A stretch of DNA of 64,000 nt from Myceligenerans pegani (GCF_014892515.1 NZ_JADBGR010000098.1:28892-92891), one strand, 5' to 3'; shown: positions 35,784 to 44,981, numbered from the stretch's first letter. Numbers and translations: made by a program. Notes: generated by a model from the sequence alone, not told the origin.

Positions 35784-36488
35784 TCACGGCTCCACCGGCG
35801 CCTTCCGCGGCCGCCGCGGCCTCCCGTTCACGCGCAGCGGGGCCGGGGTGACGAGTCGCTGCGCCACCGCGAGGACGCCGTCGAGCACCAGCGCCAGCAG
35901 CGCGACGACGATGCCACCGGCGAGCACCTGGCCGTAGCGCTGGGTGCCCATCCCGAAGGCGATGATCTGGCCGAGCCCGCCCCCGCCCGCCAGCGCCGCG
36001 AGCGGGATCGTGGCGACGACCTGCACGATCGTGGTGCGCAGGCCCGCGGCGATGAGTCCGGTGGCGAGCGGGAGCTCGACCTGGAAGAGGACGCGCGTGC
36101 CGGACATCCCCATCCCGCGCCCGGCGTCGCGTGCGGCAGGATCCGCTCCGCGCACGCCCTCGTACGAGTTCACGAGGAGTACCGGCACGGCGAAGATCGC
36201 GGCGGCGAGCACGGCGGCACCGTTGCCGAAGAGGCCACCGGCGGCGAGCAGCAGGATGATGCCGAGGGTGGGCACGGCGCGGGTGGCGTTGCCGAGCGTG
36301 ACCATGGCACCCGATCCCTGGCCGGTATGCCCCAGCCAGGCGCCGAGCGGGATCGCGAACACGGCCGCGATCGCGACGGCGATCGCGGTCATGACCAGGT
36401 GCTCGACCGTCAGGTCGATGATCCCGTCGCTCCGTGTCCAGGTCAGGGGGTCGTTGAGCCAGACGAGGGCCTCGGTGAGGACGTTCAC
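35784..36488 (-). CDS. Osmoprotectant-type ABC transporter permease (second)
   Basis: 234 residues from GTG 36488, overlapping the preceding stop (GTGA). About six membrane segments. The binding-protein-dependent permease signature is NSYEGVRGADPAARDAGRGM (the EAA-type loop that docks on the ATPase), and PLATGLIAAGLRTTIVQVVATIP follows. This matches OpuCB/OpuCD-type permeases for glycine betaine, carnitine or choline. It pairs with the adjacent permease to form the membrane channel. No ATPase is encoded next to it. The C-terminal tail is basic. Confidence 0.9.
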   Translation of the reverse strand: MNVLTEALVWLNDPLTWTRSDGIIDLTVEHLVMTAIAVAIAAVFAIPLGAWLGHTGQGSGAMVTLGNATRAVPTLGIILLLAAGGLFGNGAAVLAAAIFAVPVLLVNSYEGVRGADPAARDAGRGMGMSGTRVLFQVELPLATGLIAAGLRTTIVQVVATIPLAALAGGGGLGQIIAFGMGTQRYGQVLAGGIVVALLALVLDGVLAVAQRLVTPAPLRVNGRPRRPRKAPVEP

Positions 36489-37144
36489 GCGCGCCTCCTC
36501 TCGCGCCAGGGGGTGAGGGCGCGACCCCCGGCCCAGATCGCGACGTCGAGCACGACCGCGAGGAGCACGCAGGCCAGCGTCGCGGCCATGATCTCCGCGC
36601 GGTAGAAGTTGTTGCGGAAGCCCTGGAACATCAGCTGCCCGAGCCCGCCGTAGCCGACCACGACTCCGACCGTGACCATCGCCACCGTCGACACGGTGGC
36701 CAGGCGCAGGCCCGCGACGACGGACGGCAGCGCGTTCGGCAGCGACACGTGGACGAGGACGCGGCCCGGGCCGTAGCCGAGCCCGCGAGCGGCGTCGAGC
36801 ACGGCCGGGTCGACGGCGTCGAGCCCGGCCACGGTGTTGCGGAGGATGACGAGCAGCGCGTAGGCCACCAGGCCGATGAGCACCGGGGTGCGGCCGATCC
36901 CGAGCAGCGGCGCCAGGATCGCGAACAGCGCGAGGCTCGGCACGGTGTAGAGCACCGCGGCGGTGCCGATCACGATCCCGGCCAGCCAGCGGATCCGGGA
37001 GACGAGGATGCCCAGCGGCACCGCGATGACCGTGGCGATCGCCACCGCCTCCACCGTGAGCACGGCGTGCTGGACGGTGTGCTCCCAGAGCGTGTCCGCG
37101 TTCTCGACCACGTAGGTCCAGGAGAACCAGGGATTGGCCGCCAT
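36485..37144 (-). CDS. Osmoprotectant-type ABC transporter permease (first)
   Basis: 219 residues from ATG 37144 (MAANPWFSW), which has no good ribosome binding site. Six membrane segments. NTVAGLDAVDPAVLDAARGLG is the ATPase-docking loop, followed by SLPNALPSVVAGLRLATVSTVAMVTVGV; the family is the OpuCB/OpuCD permeases. The usual upstream opuCA ATPase gene is absent: the next gene, 113 bases up on the same strand, is an HxlR regulator. The matching binding protein is at 38848-39873 on the opposite strand. Confidence 0.9.
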   Translation of the reverse strand: MAANPWFSWTYVVENADTLWEHTVQHAVLTVEAVAIATVIAVPLGILVSRIRWLAGIVIGTAAVLYTVPSLALFAILAPLLGIGRTPVLIGLVAYALLVILRNTVAGLDAVDPAVLDAARGLGYGPGRVLVHVSLPNALPSVVAGLRLATVSTVAMVTVGVVVGYGGLGQLMFQGFRNNFYRAEIMAATLACVLLAVVLDVAIWAGGRALTPWRERRRA

Positions 37145-37257
37145 GAGAGAGGACGCTATCGCGAGTGACCGACATCGACGAGGGAAGCGCCGCGGCCGCC
37201 CGGCCGGGGAACGGGCCCCGTGCCCGTGCCGCGGCCGGGCGACATCAGCCGACGACG

Positions 37258-37617
37258 TCAGCGGGCGACGGCGGTCTCCAGGACGTCGGCCAGCGCCCGC
37301 AGGTGCCCGGCGACCTCGCGGCCGAGGGGGGTGAGCTCGTACTCGACGCGAGCGGGGATGACGTCGATCACGTCGCGGACGACGAGGCCGTCGCTCTCCA
37401 GGGTGCGCAGGTTCTGCGACAGCATCTTCTCGCTGACGCCGTCGACGCGGCGGCGCAGTGCGTTGAACCGGGTCCGGCCCTCGAGCAGGGCGAGCAGGGC
37501 GAGCGAGGCCCATTTCGAGGTGACGTCGTCGAACACCGCGCGCGAGGCGCAGTCCCGCGCGAACACGTCGGCCACGAACGCTGTGCTGGGTTCGGCCATG
37601 TCGCCGTGCTGCGTCAT
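37258..37617 (-). CDS. HxlR-family redox-type regulator (QorR-like)
   Basis: 119 residues from ATG 37617, with GAGAGGAG upstream; longer in-frame starts would read through the operator. A winged-helix HxlR protein: FARDCASRAVFDDVTSKWASLALLALLEG with Cys23 just before the DNA-binding domain, then RRRVDGVSEKMLSQNLRTLE (recognition helix) and wing VIPARVEYELTPLG. In QorR of Corynebacterium the equivalent cysteine responds to oxidants; that is family knowledge. It is divergent from a QorB-like reductase gene, with a perfect palindrome between, so it probably represses that gene and possibly itself. Confidence 0.92.
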   Translation of the reverse strand: MTQHGDMAEPSTAFVADVFARDCASRAVFDDVTSKWASLALLALLEGRTRFNALRRRVDGVSEKMLSQNLRTLESDGLVVRDVIDVIPARVEYELTPLGREVAGHLRALADVLETAVAR

Positions 37618-37698
37618 CGGGCTCCTCTCCTGTCGAGCCGGTGCGGGTCGTGCCTGTCGAGCGGCGCCTCCCATCCTACAGTGCCACCCTTCGGTATG

Positions 37699-37719
37699 GT
37701 ACTTTCGATTTGAAAGTAC
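37699..37719. promoter_or_regulatory. Palindromic operator between hxlR and qorB-like genes
   Basis: GTACTTTC (37699-37706) and GAAAGTAC (37712-37719) form a perfect 8-bp inverted repeat with a 5-base spacer, in an AT-rich island of otherwise GC-rich DNA. It begins 40 bases upstream of the reductase start. Spacing and sequence type fit HxlR operators (GTAC...GTAC half-sites). Confidence 0.85.
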
Positions 37720-37738
37720 AACCGAGAGGGAGCCGAAC

Positions 37739-38599
37739 ATGTCACAGGTCTATGCCGTCACGGGAGCATCAGGGCACCTGGGGCGTCTCGTCGTGACCGA
37801 GTTGCTCGCCCGCGGCGTCGAACCGCACCAGGTCGTCGCGATCGCACGGACGCCGGGCACGCTGGACGATCTGGCGGAGCGCGGGGTGCAGGTGCGCGAG
37901 GGCGACTACGACCGCCCGGAGACGCTGAACACGGCACTGGCCGGGGTCAGCCGCCTGCTCCTGGTGTCGGGCTCGGAGATCGGCCGGCGGGTCCCGCAGC
38001 ACACCGCGGTGATCGAGGCGGCGAAGGCCGCCGGCGTCGGGCGAATCGCCTACACCAGCGTGCTGAAGGCCGGCAGCACGAGCAATCCCGTCGCGCCCGA
38101 GCACGTGGAGAGCGAGAAGGTCCTGCGCGCGTCCGGGGTGCCGCACACGATCCTGCGGAACAGCTGGTACCTCGAGGTGTACACGGATCAGGCGGCCCAG
38201 TACCTCGCCACCGGCCGCATCCTGGGCGCCACGGGCGGCGCTCCGGTCTCCGGCGCCCCTCGCGCCGACTACGCGGCCGCCGCGGCCTCGGCACTCCTCG
38301 AGAACGTGGACGGCAACCAGGTGTACGAGCTCGGCGGCCCGGCCTTCACCCTCGCCGACCTCGCTGCCGCGATCACGGAGGCCACGGGCACCACGGTCGT
38401 GTACGAGGACCTCGCGCCCGAGGCCTACCGATCGGCCTTGACCGGGGCCGGGCTCGACGAGGGCACGGTGCGCTTCCTTGTCGGCCTGGACGCCTCGATC
38501 GCCGCCGGTGAGCTCGCCACCGACAGCGACGACCTCCGTCGCCTCCTCGGGCGCGAGCCCGCCGCTCTCGGCGAGGCGGTCAAGACCCTGCTGGGCTGA
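37739..38599 (+). CDS. NmrA-type NAD(P)H quinone reductase (QorB-like)
   Basis: 286 residues from ATG 37739, with GAGAGGGAGC upstream. The N-terminal dinucleotide motif YAVTGASGHLGRLVV (residues 5-19), then DLAERGVQVREGDYDRPETL and AAGVGRIAYTSVLKAGS, place it in the NmrA/atypical SDR family; HTILRNSWYLEVYTD is typical of QorB/YtfG, which reduces quinones with NADPH. It lacks the classical YxxxK catalytic pair, as expected in this group. It is likely regulated by the divergent HxlR protein and so induced by quinone or oxidative stress. Confidence 0.92.
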   Translation: MSQVYAVTGASGHLGRLVVTELLARGVEPHQVVAIARTPGTLDDLAERGVQVREGDYDRPETLNTALAGVSRLLLVSGSEIGRRVPQHTAVIEAAKAAGVGRIAYTSVLKAGSTSNPVAPEHVESEKVLRASGVPHTILRNSWYLEVYTDQAAQYLATGRILGATGGAPVSGAPRADYAAAAASALLENVDGNQVYELGGPAFTLADLAAAITEATGTTVVYEDLAPEAYRSALTGAGLDEGTVRFLVGLDASIAAGELATDSDDLRRLLGREPAALGEAVKTLLG

Positions 38600-38847
38600 G
38601 TGCGCGGGGCCGCTGGGCCGAGCGCGCGGTCCGGTGCTCTCGCGAGCGCTGGGCCGCGCGCCCTGCCGCTTCTGTGGGGAGCGTCACAGGCGGCCCGGTA
38701 GCACGGCCGCTCTACTGCTGTCGGCGCCTCAGGCGTCCGCCATGCGACGAATCGACCGGGATTCCCCTTGCCAGCGCGCGCCGATCACGATCGAATGGGC
38801 CAGTTCGACCTCGTAGAACACCAGTACAGAGCAGAACCGGAGTCACG

Positions 38848-39873
38848 ATGCGCCTCGCACGCACGCCCCTGTCCAGCCCGTTGCGCCTCGTCGGCGCGGC
38901 GACCGCCGTCGTCGGCCTCACGCTCCTGACCGCGTGCGGCGAGCCCGGTTCCGCGGGCGGCAACTCGACCGACGACGGCACCGACGTCGCCGCGACCTGT
39001 GAACCGATCGCCGGTGACGAGATCGTCGTGCTCGACGACGACCAGCACCTCCAGACCGTCGACAACATCATCCCGGCGGTCAACGCCGACGCGGCCGAGC
39101 AGCACCCGGAGCTGATCGGCCTGCTCGACCAGGTGTCGGCGGCGCTCGACACGGACACGCTCATCGAGCTGAACCGGTCGGTCGACATCGATCGCGAGAC
39201 GTCGGAGAACGTCGCCGCGGAGTTCGTCGCCTCCGCGGGTATCGAGGTGGAGGAGGTCGCCGACGCCGGCTCCGTCACGATCGGCGCCGCCGATTTCGCC
39301 GAGAGCGCGACGCTCGGCAACATCTACGCCGAGGTGCTGGAGGCGGCCGGCTACGAGGTCGAGGTCACCACCATCGGCAACCGTGAGGCCTACCTGCCGG
39401 CGCTCGAGAAGGGCGAGCAGGTCCAGGTCGTCCCGGAGTACGTGGGCACGCTGACCGAGTTCATCAACCACGACGTCAACGGCCCCGACGCGGAGCCCGT
39501 CGCGAGCAGCGACCTCGACGCGACGGTGGAGGGCCTGCGCGGGCTGGCCGAGGAGGTGGGCCTCGTGGTCGGCGAGCCGTCGGCCGCGCAGGACCAGAAC
39601 GCGTTCGCCGTGACGACCGCGTTCGCCGAGGAGCACGGCGTCACGACGCTCTCCGAGCTCGCGGAGGCCTGCGACGGCCTGATCCTCGGCGCCGGGCCCG
39701 AGTGCACCGAGCGCCCGTTCTGCCAGCCGGGTCTCGAGGAGACGTACGGGCTGACGTTCAGCGAGTTCCGCTCGCTCGACGCCGGCGGTCCCCTCACCAA
39801 GGAGGCGCTCAAGCAGGGCGAGATCACCCTCGGGCTGGTCTTCAGCTCGGACGGTTCGCTGAGCACCGAGTGA
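38848..39873 (+). CDS. Osmoprotectant-binding lipoprotein, circularly permuted OpuAC domain
   Basis: 341 residues from ATG 38848 (CCGGAG upstream). Lipoprotein signal with lipobox LLTAC (Cys30). The mature protein is an OpuCC/ProX-type binding domain, but its parts are in rotated order. Residues 56-132 (DEIVVLDDDQHLQ, NIIPAVNADA, LIELNRSVDID) normally form the C-terminus. The usual N-terminal start SVTIGAADFAESATLGNIYAE comes only at about 142, followed by NREAYLPALEKGE and VVPEYVGTLTEF. The protein ends at TLGLVFSSDGSLSTE, where a normal homolog would continue into the segment found here at the front. The upstream 248 bases hold no recognisable operator. It presumably serves the permeases at 35784-37144. 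Confidence 0.88.
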   Translation: MRLARTPLSSPLRLVGAATAVVGLTLLTACGEPGSAGGNSTDDGTDVAATCEPIAGDEIVVLDDDQHLQTVDNIIPAVNADAAEQHPELIGLLDQVSAALDTDTLIELNRSVDIDRETSENVAAEFVASAGIEVEEVADAGSVTIGAADFAESATLGNIYAEVLEAAGYEVEVTTIGNREAYLPALEKGEQVQVVPEYVGTLTEFINHDVNGPDAEPVASSDLDATVEGLRGLAEEVGLVVGEPSAAQDQNAFAVTTAFAEEHGVTTLSELAEACDGLILGAGPECTERPFCQPGLEETYGLTFSEFRSLDAGGPLTKEALKQGEITLGLVFSSDGSLSTE

Positions 39874-39883
39874 GACGGCCCCG

Positions 39884-39923
39884 GCCGGCCGCCGCGACAT
39901 CGCCAGACGTCGCGGCGGCCGGC
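39884..39923. terminator. Bidirectional hairpin between binding protein and tex
   Basis: A perfect 15-bp inverted repeat GCCGGCCGCCGCGAC / GTCGCGGCGGCCGGC with a 10-base loop, between the stop codons of two convergent genes. No T-tract. Confidence 0.75.
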
Positions 39924-39928
39924 TGCGC

Positions 39929-42328
39929 TCAGGCCAGGCCGGCCCTCCGGAGCGCGTCTGCCATCGCCGTGTTCGCCGGGGGCTGGCCCTTGCCGCCCCG
40001 GCCGCCCTGACCTCCCCGGCCCTGTCCGCCTCGGCCACCGCGGCCGTCCCGTCCGCCGTTGCCCCGGCCGCGGCCGCCACCCGGGCGGCCTGCCGACCCA
40101 CGCCCGTCGTCGGACCCGTCGCCGCCGCGCGCGCCGCGACCGCCCGTACCGCCCGCGACGCCGACCTCGTCGTCCAGGCGCAGCGTGAGCGCGATCCGCT
40201 TGCGCGCCACGTCCACGTCGAGCACCTTCACCTTCACGACCTCGCCGGACTTCACGACGTCGCGCGGGTCCTCGACGAACCGCTTGGACATCGCCGACAC
40301 GTGCACGAGCCCGTCCTGGTGCACGCCCACGTCCACGAACGCGCCGAACGCGGCCACGTTGGTGACCTGGCCCTCCAGGATCATGCCCGGGGCCAGGTCG
40401 GCCAGCGTCTCCACGCCGTCCGTGAACGACGCGGTGGTGAACTCCGGGCGCGGGTCCCGGCCGGGCTTCACCAGCTCGGCGAAGATGTCGGTCACGGTCG
40501 GCAGGCCGAACTGCTCGTCGACGAAGTCGGTGGGCTTCACGCCCTTGAGCGCGCCCTGGTTCCCGACGATCGCGGTCACCTCGGACCCGGCCGCCGCGAC
40601 GATCTTCCGCGCGAGCGGGTACGCCTCCGGGTGCACCGAGGACGCGTCGAGCGGCTCGTCGCCGCCGCGGATGCGGAGGAAGCCCGCGCACTGCTCGAAG
40701 GCCTTGGGCCCGAGGCGGGCCACGTCCTTCAGGCCGGACCGGGACGTGAACCGGCCGTTCGCGTCGCGGTGCGACACGATGCCCTCCGCGAGCGTCCTCG
40801 TGATGCCGGAGACCCGCGACAGCAGCGGCGCCGACGCCGTGTTCAGGTCCACGCCCACGCCGTTCACGCAGTCCTCGACGACGGCGTCGAGCGAACGCGA
40901 CAGCTTGCTCTCGGTGATGTCGTGCTGGTACTGCCCGACGCCGATGGACTTCGGATCGATCTTCACGAGCTCGGCGAGGGGGTCCTGCAGGCGGCGCGCG
41001 ATCGACACGGCGCCGCGCAGCGACACGTCCAGGTCGGGCAGCTCCGCAGACGCGAACGCCGACGCCGAGTACACCGACGCGCCCGCCTCGCTCACCATGA
41101 CCTTCGTCAGGCCCGGCAGGTTCTTCGCGAGTTCGGCGGCGAGCTTGTCCGTCTCGCGCGAGGCGGTGCCGTTGCCGATCGCGACCAGCTCCACCTTGTG
41201 CTTCATGGCGAGGGCCCCGAGCGTGGCGAGCGACTCGTCCCAGCGATTCTGCGGTGCGTGCGGGTAGATCGTCGCGGTGTCGACCACCTTGCCCGTCGCG
41301 TCCACGACCGCGACCTTCGTCCCCGTGCGCAGGCCGGGGTCCAGGCCCATCGTGGCGCGCGAGCCGGCGGGCGCCGCCAGCAGGAGATCACGCAGGTTGG
41401 CGGCGAAGACCCGCACCGCCTCGTCCTCGGCCTCGGTGCGCAGCCGCAGCCGCGCATCGATCCCGAGGTGGACGAGGATCTTGGTGCGCCACGCCCACCG
41501 CACGGTGTCGCCCAGCCACTTGTCGCCGGGACGCCCCTGCTGCCGGATCCCGAACCGGTCGGCGATCGTTGCCTCGTACGACGTCGGCACCCCCGGCTCG
41601 GCATCCGGCTCCGGCTCGATGACGAGGTCCAGGACCTCCTCCTTCTCACCGCGGAACATCGCCAGGATGCGGTGCGACGGGAGGCTCGCGAGGTCCTCGG
41701 AGTAGTCGAAGTAGTCGGCGAACTTGGCGCCCTTCTCGGCGGCGCCGTCGCGCACCCTGGAGACCATGCGGCCGCGGGCCCAGAGTCGTTCGCGCAGCAT
41801 GCCGAGGAGGTCGGCGTCCTCGCCCATGCGCTCGACCAGGATGGCGCGGGCGCCGTCGAGCGCGGCCTTCACGTCGGCCACGCCCTTGTCGGCGTCGACG
41901 TACGCCGCGGCCGTCTCCTCCGGATCGAGTGCCGGATCGCCGAAGAGCGCGTCGGCCAGCGGCTCCAGCCCGGCCTCGCGGGCGATCTGCGCCTTGGTGC
42001 GCCGCTTCGGCTTGTACGGCAGGTAGATGTCCTCGAGCCGGGACTTCGTGTCCGCCGTGAGGATCTGCGCGCGCAGTTCGTCGGTGAGCTTGCCCTGCTC
42101 GTCGATCGACTGGAGGATCGCCGCCCGGCGTTCCTCCAGCTCGCGCAGGTACCGCAACCGCTCCTCGAGCGTGCGCAGCTGCGCGTCGTCGAGCGTGCCG
42201 GTCACCTCCTTGCGGTACCGGGCGATGAACGGGACCGTCGCCCCGTCGTCGAGCAGACCGACCGCCGCGGCGACCTGGTTCTCCCTGACTCCCAGTTCCT
42301 CGGCGATGCGCGCGTTGATGCTCTGCAC
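39929..42328 (-). CDS. tex: Tex-family RNA-binding transcription accessory protein
   Basis: 799 residues from GTG 42328, which has GAGGTGGGGG upstream; an in-frame ATG eight codons earlier would place this site inside the gene. Domains in order: Tex N-terminal helical region ([24 protein letters not shown]), YqgF-like nuclease fold ([18 protein letters not shown]), helix-hairpin-helix ([36 protein letters not shown]) and an S1 domain ([20 protein letters not shown]). The last 65 residues are an RGG/GRG-rich disordered tail that adds non-specific RNA binding. Tex associates with RNA polymerase and nucleic acid; its role is broadly conserved but poorly defined. Confidence 0.95.
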   Translation of the reverse strand: MQSINARIAEELGVRENQVAAAVGLLDDGATVPFIARYRKEVTGTLDDAQLRTLEERLRYLRELEERRAAILQSIDEQGKLTDELRAQILTADTKSRLEDIYLPYKPKRRTKAQIAREAGLEPLADALFGDPALDPEETAAAYVDADKGVADVKAALDGARAILVERMGEDADLLGMLRERLWARGRMVSRVRDGAAEKGAKFADYFDYSEDLASLPSHRILAMFRGEKEEVLDLVIEPEPDAEPGVPTSYEATIADRFGIRQQGRPGDKWLGDTVRWAWRTKILVHLGIDARLRLRTEAEDEAVRVFAANLRDLLLAAPAGSRATMGLDPGLRTGTKVAVVDATGKVVDTATIYPHAPQNRWDESLATLGALAMKHKVELVAIGNGTASRETDKLAAELAKNLPGLTKVMVSEAGASVYSASAFASAELPDLDVSLRGAVSIARRLQDPLAELVKIDPKSIGVGQYQHDITESKLSRSLDAVVEDCVNGVGVDLNTASAPLLSRVSGITRTLAEGIVSHRDANGRFTSRSGLKDVARLGPKAFEQCAGFLRIRGGDEPLDASSVHPEAYPLARKIVAAAGSEVTAIVGNQGALKGVKPTDFVDEQFGLPTVTDIFAELVKPGRDPRPEFTTASFTDGVETLADLAPGMILEGQVTNVAAFGAFVDVGVHQDGLVHVSAMSKRFVEDPRDVVKSGEVVKVKVLDVDVARKRIALTLRLDDEVGVAGGTGGRGARGGDGSDDGRGSAGRPGGGRGRGNGGRDGRGGRGGQGRGGQGGRGGKGQPPANTAMADALRRAGLA

Positions 42329-42672
42329 TGTCCCCCACCTCGTCGGATCCACCGGCTCTGCCTGCCGCAGGCCGGATCAGATCATGCCAGGAGACACCGA
42401 CACGCGTCGCCTCGACCCGGTGGACGGCGTCCCGCACCCAGCGCCGCACCGAGGCAGGCCGACCCCGGAGGCGGGCGCCGGAGGAACCCGGGCCCGGCGC
42501 CGGGAACGAGAAACCGGGAAGGAGAAAAGAGAAGAGCAGGGAGCACACTCTCCCTGCCACTCTCAACATATAGCGCACAGGGGGTCTTGCGGCAAGACCC
42601 CCGTCGTCCCGCAGAATCTCCGGGCCACGCCGATACCACCCCCGACTACCACCCACGACGGAGGGACGCGAG
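42329..42672. other. 344-base intergenic region between tex and glycosyltransferase
   Basis: This region separates two divergent genes. It includes a purine-rich run at about 42506-42543, two hairpins (listed separately) and an AT-rich CAACATATAG at 42564-42573, which may hold a -10 element for the glycosyltransferase. No convincing reading frame was found. Confidence 0.6.
42536..42602. promoter_or_regulatory. Two adjacent hairpins upstream of the glycosyltransferase
   Basis: Hairpin 1: GCAGGGAG (42536-42543) pairs with CTCCCTGC (42550-42557). Hairpin 2: GGGGGTCTTG (42580-42589) pairs with CAAGACCCCC (42593-42602) across a 3-base loop, a perfect 10-bp stem. The gene starts 70 bases after the second. 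They may be leader-RNA structures or protein sites. Confidence 0.5.
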
Positions 42673-43884
42673 ATGCGAGTGCTGCTGACGACCTACGGGT
42701 CACGCGGGGACGTCGAGCCGATGGCGGGGCTCGCCCTCGCCCTCCAGGAGCTCGGCGCGGAGGTGCGGGTCTGCGCGCCGCCGGACTTCGCCGAACTGCT
42801 CGACGCCGCCGGTGTCCGGCCGCTGCCCGTCGGCCGGCCGATCCGCGCGCTGGCCACGGGCCTGCTCGCCGACGAGGCGCCGAAGACCCTCCCGGAGATC
42901 ACGGCGGAGCTGGCCGGCATGGCCTACGAGGCGGTCACCACCGCCGGGGAGTTCGACGCCGTCGTGTCCGCCGGCGTGATCGGCATGCAGGCCGGCGTGC
43001 AGGCGGCAGCCGAGAAGCGGGGCATCCCGTACACGGGCGCGTCCTTCTCCACGAACTTCGTGCCGTCCCCGCACCACCCGCCGGTGCCCTGGCCGGGCCA
43101 GTCCGTGCCGGAGGGGGAAACCGACAACCGGGTGCTGTGGGATCTCAACGCCGAGCACCTGCAGGGCCTGTTCGGCCCGCCGATCAACACCCTGCGCGCG
43201 TCGTGGGGCCTGGAACCGTCGGACAACGTCCGCGATCTCATCCTCGGCGACCACCCGCTCCTGGCGTCGGACCCCGTCCTGGGGCCGTGGCGGCCCGCCA
43301 CGGACCTCGACGTGACGCAGACGGGCGCGTGGATCCGTCCGGACGAGCGTCCGCTCCCCGCCGGCCTGGAGGCGTTCCTGGAGGCCGGCGCGCCGCCCGT
43401 GTACGTCGGCTTCGGCAGCATGCCGCTGCACGACGCCGAGCAGACCGGCCGCGCCGCGTTCGAGGCCGTGCGGGGCCACGGCCGCCGCATCGTCCTCGGC
43501 AGCGGCTGGGCCGAACTCGTGCCGGACGGCGGGAGCGACGACTGCCACGTCGTCGGGGAGATCAATCAGCAGGCGCTGTTCCGCCGGGTGGCCGCCGTCG
43601 TGCACCACGGGGGCGCGGGCACGACCACGACCGCCGCCCGGGCCGGCGCGCCCCAGGTGATCGTGCCGCAGGTGGCGGACCAGCCGTACTGGGGCGGCCG
43701 GGTGGCCGCCCTGGGCATCGGCGCCGTGCATGACGGGGCCGTCCCGACCACGGCCTCGCTGTCGGCCGCGCTCGTCACGGCCCTGTCCCCGGAGGCCTGC
43801 ACCCGAGCCGCTGCCGTGGCGGGCACGATCCGCGCCGACGGCGCGAGGACAGCCGCGAAGCTGGTGCTGCGCGGGGCCGGCTAG
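42673..43884 (+). CDS. UGT-type glycosyltransferase (GT1)
   Basis: 403 residues from ATG 42673 with CGGAGGGA upstream. GT-B fold: N-terminal VLLTTYGSRGDVEPMAGLALA (acceptor domain), PVYVGFGSMPLHDAEQ at the domain junction, and the nucleotide-sugar site VVHHGGAGTTTTAARAGAPQ with DQPYWGGRV. This is the pattern of UDP-glycosyltransferases for sterols, antibiotics and lipids (GtfA/YjiC group). The acceptor is unknown. Its stop TAG overlaps the convergent GNAT stop in the palindrome CTAG. Confidence 0.93.
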   Translation: MRVLLTTYGSRGDVEPMAGLALALQELGAEVRVCAPPDFAELLDAAGVRPLPVGRPIRALATGLLADEAPKTLPEITAELAGMAYEAVTTAGEFDAVVSAGVIGMQAGVQAAAEKRGIPYTGASFSTNFVPSPHHPPVPWPGQSVPEGETDNRVLWDLNAEHLQGLFGPPINTLRASWGLEPSDNVRDLILGDHPLLASDPVLGPWRPATDLDVTQTGAWIRPDERPLPAGLEAFLEAGAPPVYVGFGSMPLHDAEQTGRAAFEAVRGHGRRIVLGSGWAELVPDGGSDDCHVVGEINQQALFRRVAAVVHHGGAGTTTTAARAGAPQVIVPQVADQPYWGGRVAALGIGAVHDGAVPTTASLSAALVTALSPEACTRAAAVAGTIRADGARTAAKLVLRGAG

Positions 43885-44981
43885 ACCTTCCGCTGCATCT
43901 CCGCGCAGCCGCCCGCCGGCCGGAAGCCCATGGCCACGTTGATGGCCAGCATGTGGGGGTTCTCCTCGTTGTTCCACGTCCAGACGCGCTTGGCGTTCGG
44001 CTTCGCCTCGAGCAGGGCCTGGGCGTTCACCGCCTTGACCAGCATGCCGAGCCGGTGCCCGCGGTGGGCCCGAAGCACGACCGTCGCCTCCTGCTCGGCG
44101 TACTCCCGCGTCTCGTCCTTCGGGTACAGCAGCATCGTCATGCCGGCGAGTTCACCGCTCGCGACGTGCTCGGCGGCCGTGATGACGTAGCCGTTGCCCC
44201 GCGCGGCGTGCTGCGCGTCGGCGTTCCGCACCCGCTCGGCGTCCCACGGATCGGTCTCGATGTCCTGGTCGCCGCGCGGCTCGTCGGCGGCGAGCGCCGT
44301 CTCCAGCGCGGCGTAGGCGTCGAGCCAGTCCTCCGGGATGTGGTCGCGCCAGGTGTGCAGGCGATAGGCGTCGCCCGCGACGGCCCTGCTCTCCGCCTCG
44401 AACGCCTCGAGGGCGCCCGGCGCGAGCGGCAGCTCCAGCAGCGACTTGCGCTCGACGATGGCGCACTCGAACCCGAGCGAACGCGCCAGCCGGATCGCCG
44501 GCAGGCCCGCCGCGACGCGCCCCTTCCCGGACGACGCCGTCACCCACTCCGTCTCGTCGGGATCCTCCTCGCCGAAGTCGACGCCGAGCAGCATCGTCGT
44601 GCGGCCCGCGGCCCGGACCCGCTCGATCCCGGCATCGAGGAGCGCCTGCCCGGTGCCGGTGTCCCACGCGTCCGGCACCACCTGCACCTCGGCCATCCCC
44701 AGGTGCTTGTTGGCCTGCGTCGGCAGGATGACGACGACGTGCCCGACGACGGCCGGTGCCCCGCCGTCGCCCCCGCCGTCGTCCTCGACGGCGACCAGCC
44801 GGACCTTGTCCGCGTACTGCTGGTTCGACATGGTGACGAGCACGTCGTTGGCGCTCATGGCCGTGTCGGACACGCCCCACGTCTCCTGGGCGACCACCTC
44901 GGCGACCCGCCCGATGCCGTGATACGCCCACGCGTCGGGATGGTCGAGGGAGGGCGGGTGCGGAGCCTCGATGATGCGCAT
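43881..44981 (-). CDS. Two-domain GNAT acetyltransferase
   Basis: 366 residues from ATG 44981 (MRIIEAPHPPSL); the frame is open far upstream but without coding character. Two GNAT halves: residues about 40-200 (AEVQVVPDAWDTGTGQALLDAG, the acetyl-CoA binding loop in a degenerate form) and about 250-366 (ATVVLRAHRGHRLGMLVKAVN, with the better conserved R-G-x-x-L motif; NEENPHMLAINVAMGF). Tandem GNATs of this type resemble mycothiol-synthase-like or antibiotic-acetylating proteins, but MshD-specific features are not evident. Substrate unknown. It is divergent from the I36 inhibitor gene. Confidence 0.85.
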   Translation of the reverse strand: MRIIEAPHPPSLDHPDAWAYHGIGRVAEVVAQETWGVSDTAMSANDVLVTMSNQQYADKVRLVAVEDDGGGDGGAPAVVGHVVVILPTQANKHLGMAEVQVVPDAWDTGTGQALLDAGIERVRAAGRTTMLLGVDFGEEDPDETEWVTASSGKGRVAAGLPAIRLARSLGFECAIVERKSLLELPLAPGALEAFEAESRAVAGDAYRLHTWRDHIPEDWLDAYAALETALAADEPRGDQDIETDPWDAERVRNADAQHAARGNGYVITAAEHVASGELAGMTMLLYPKDETREYAEQEATVVLRAHRGHRLGMLVKAVNAQALLEAKPNAKRVWTWNNEENPHMLAINVAMGFRPAGGCAEMQRKV

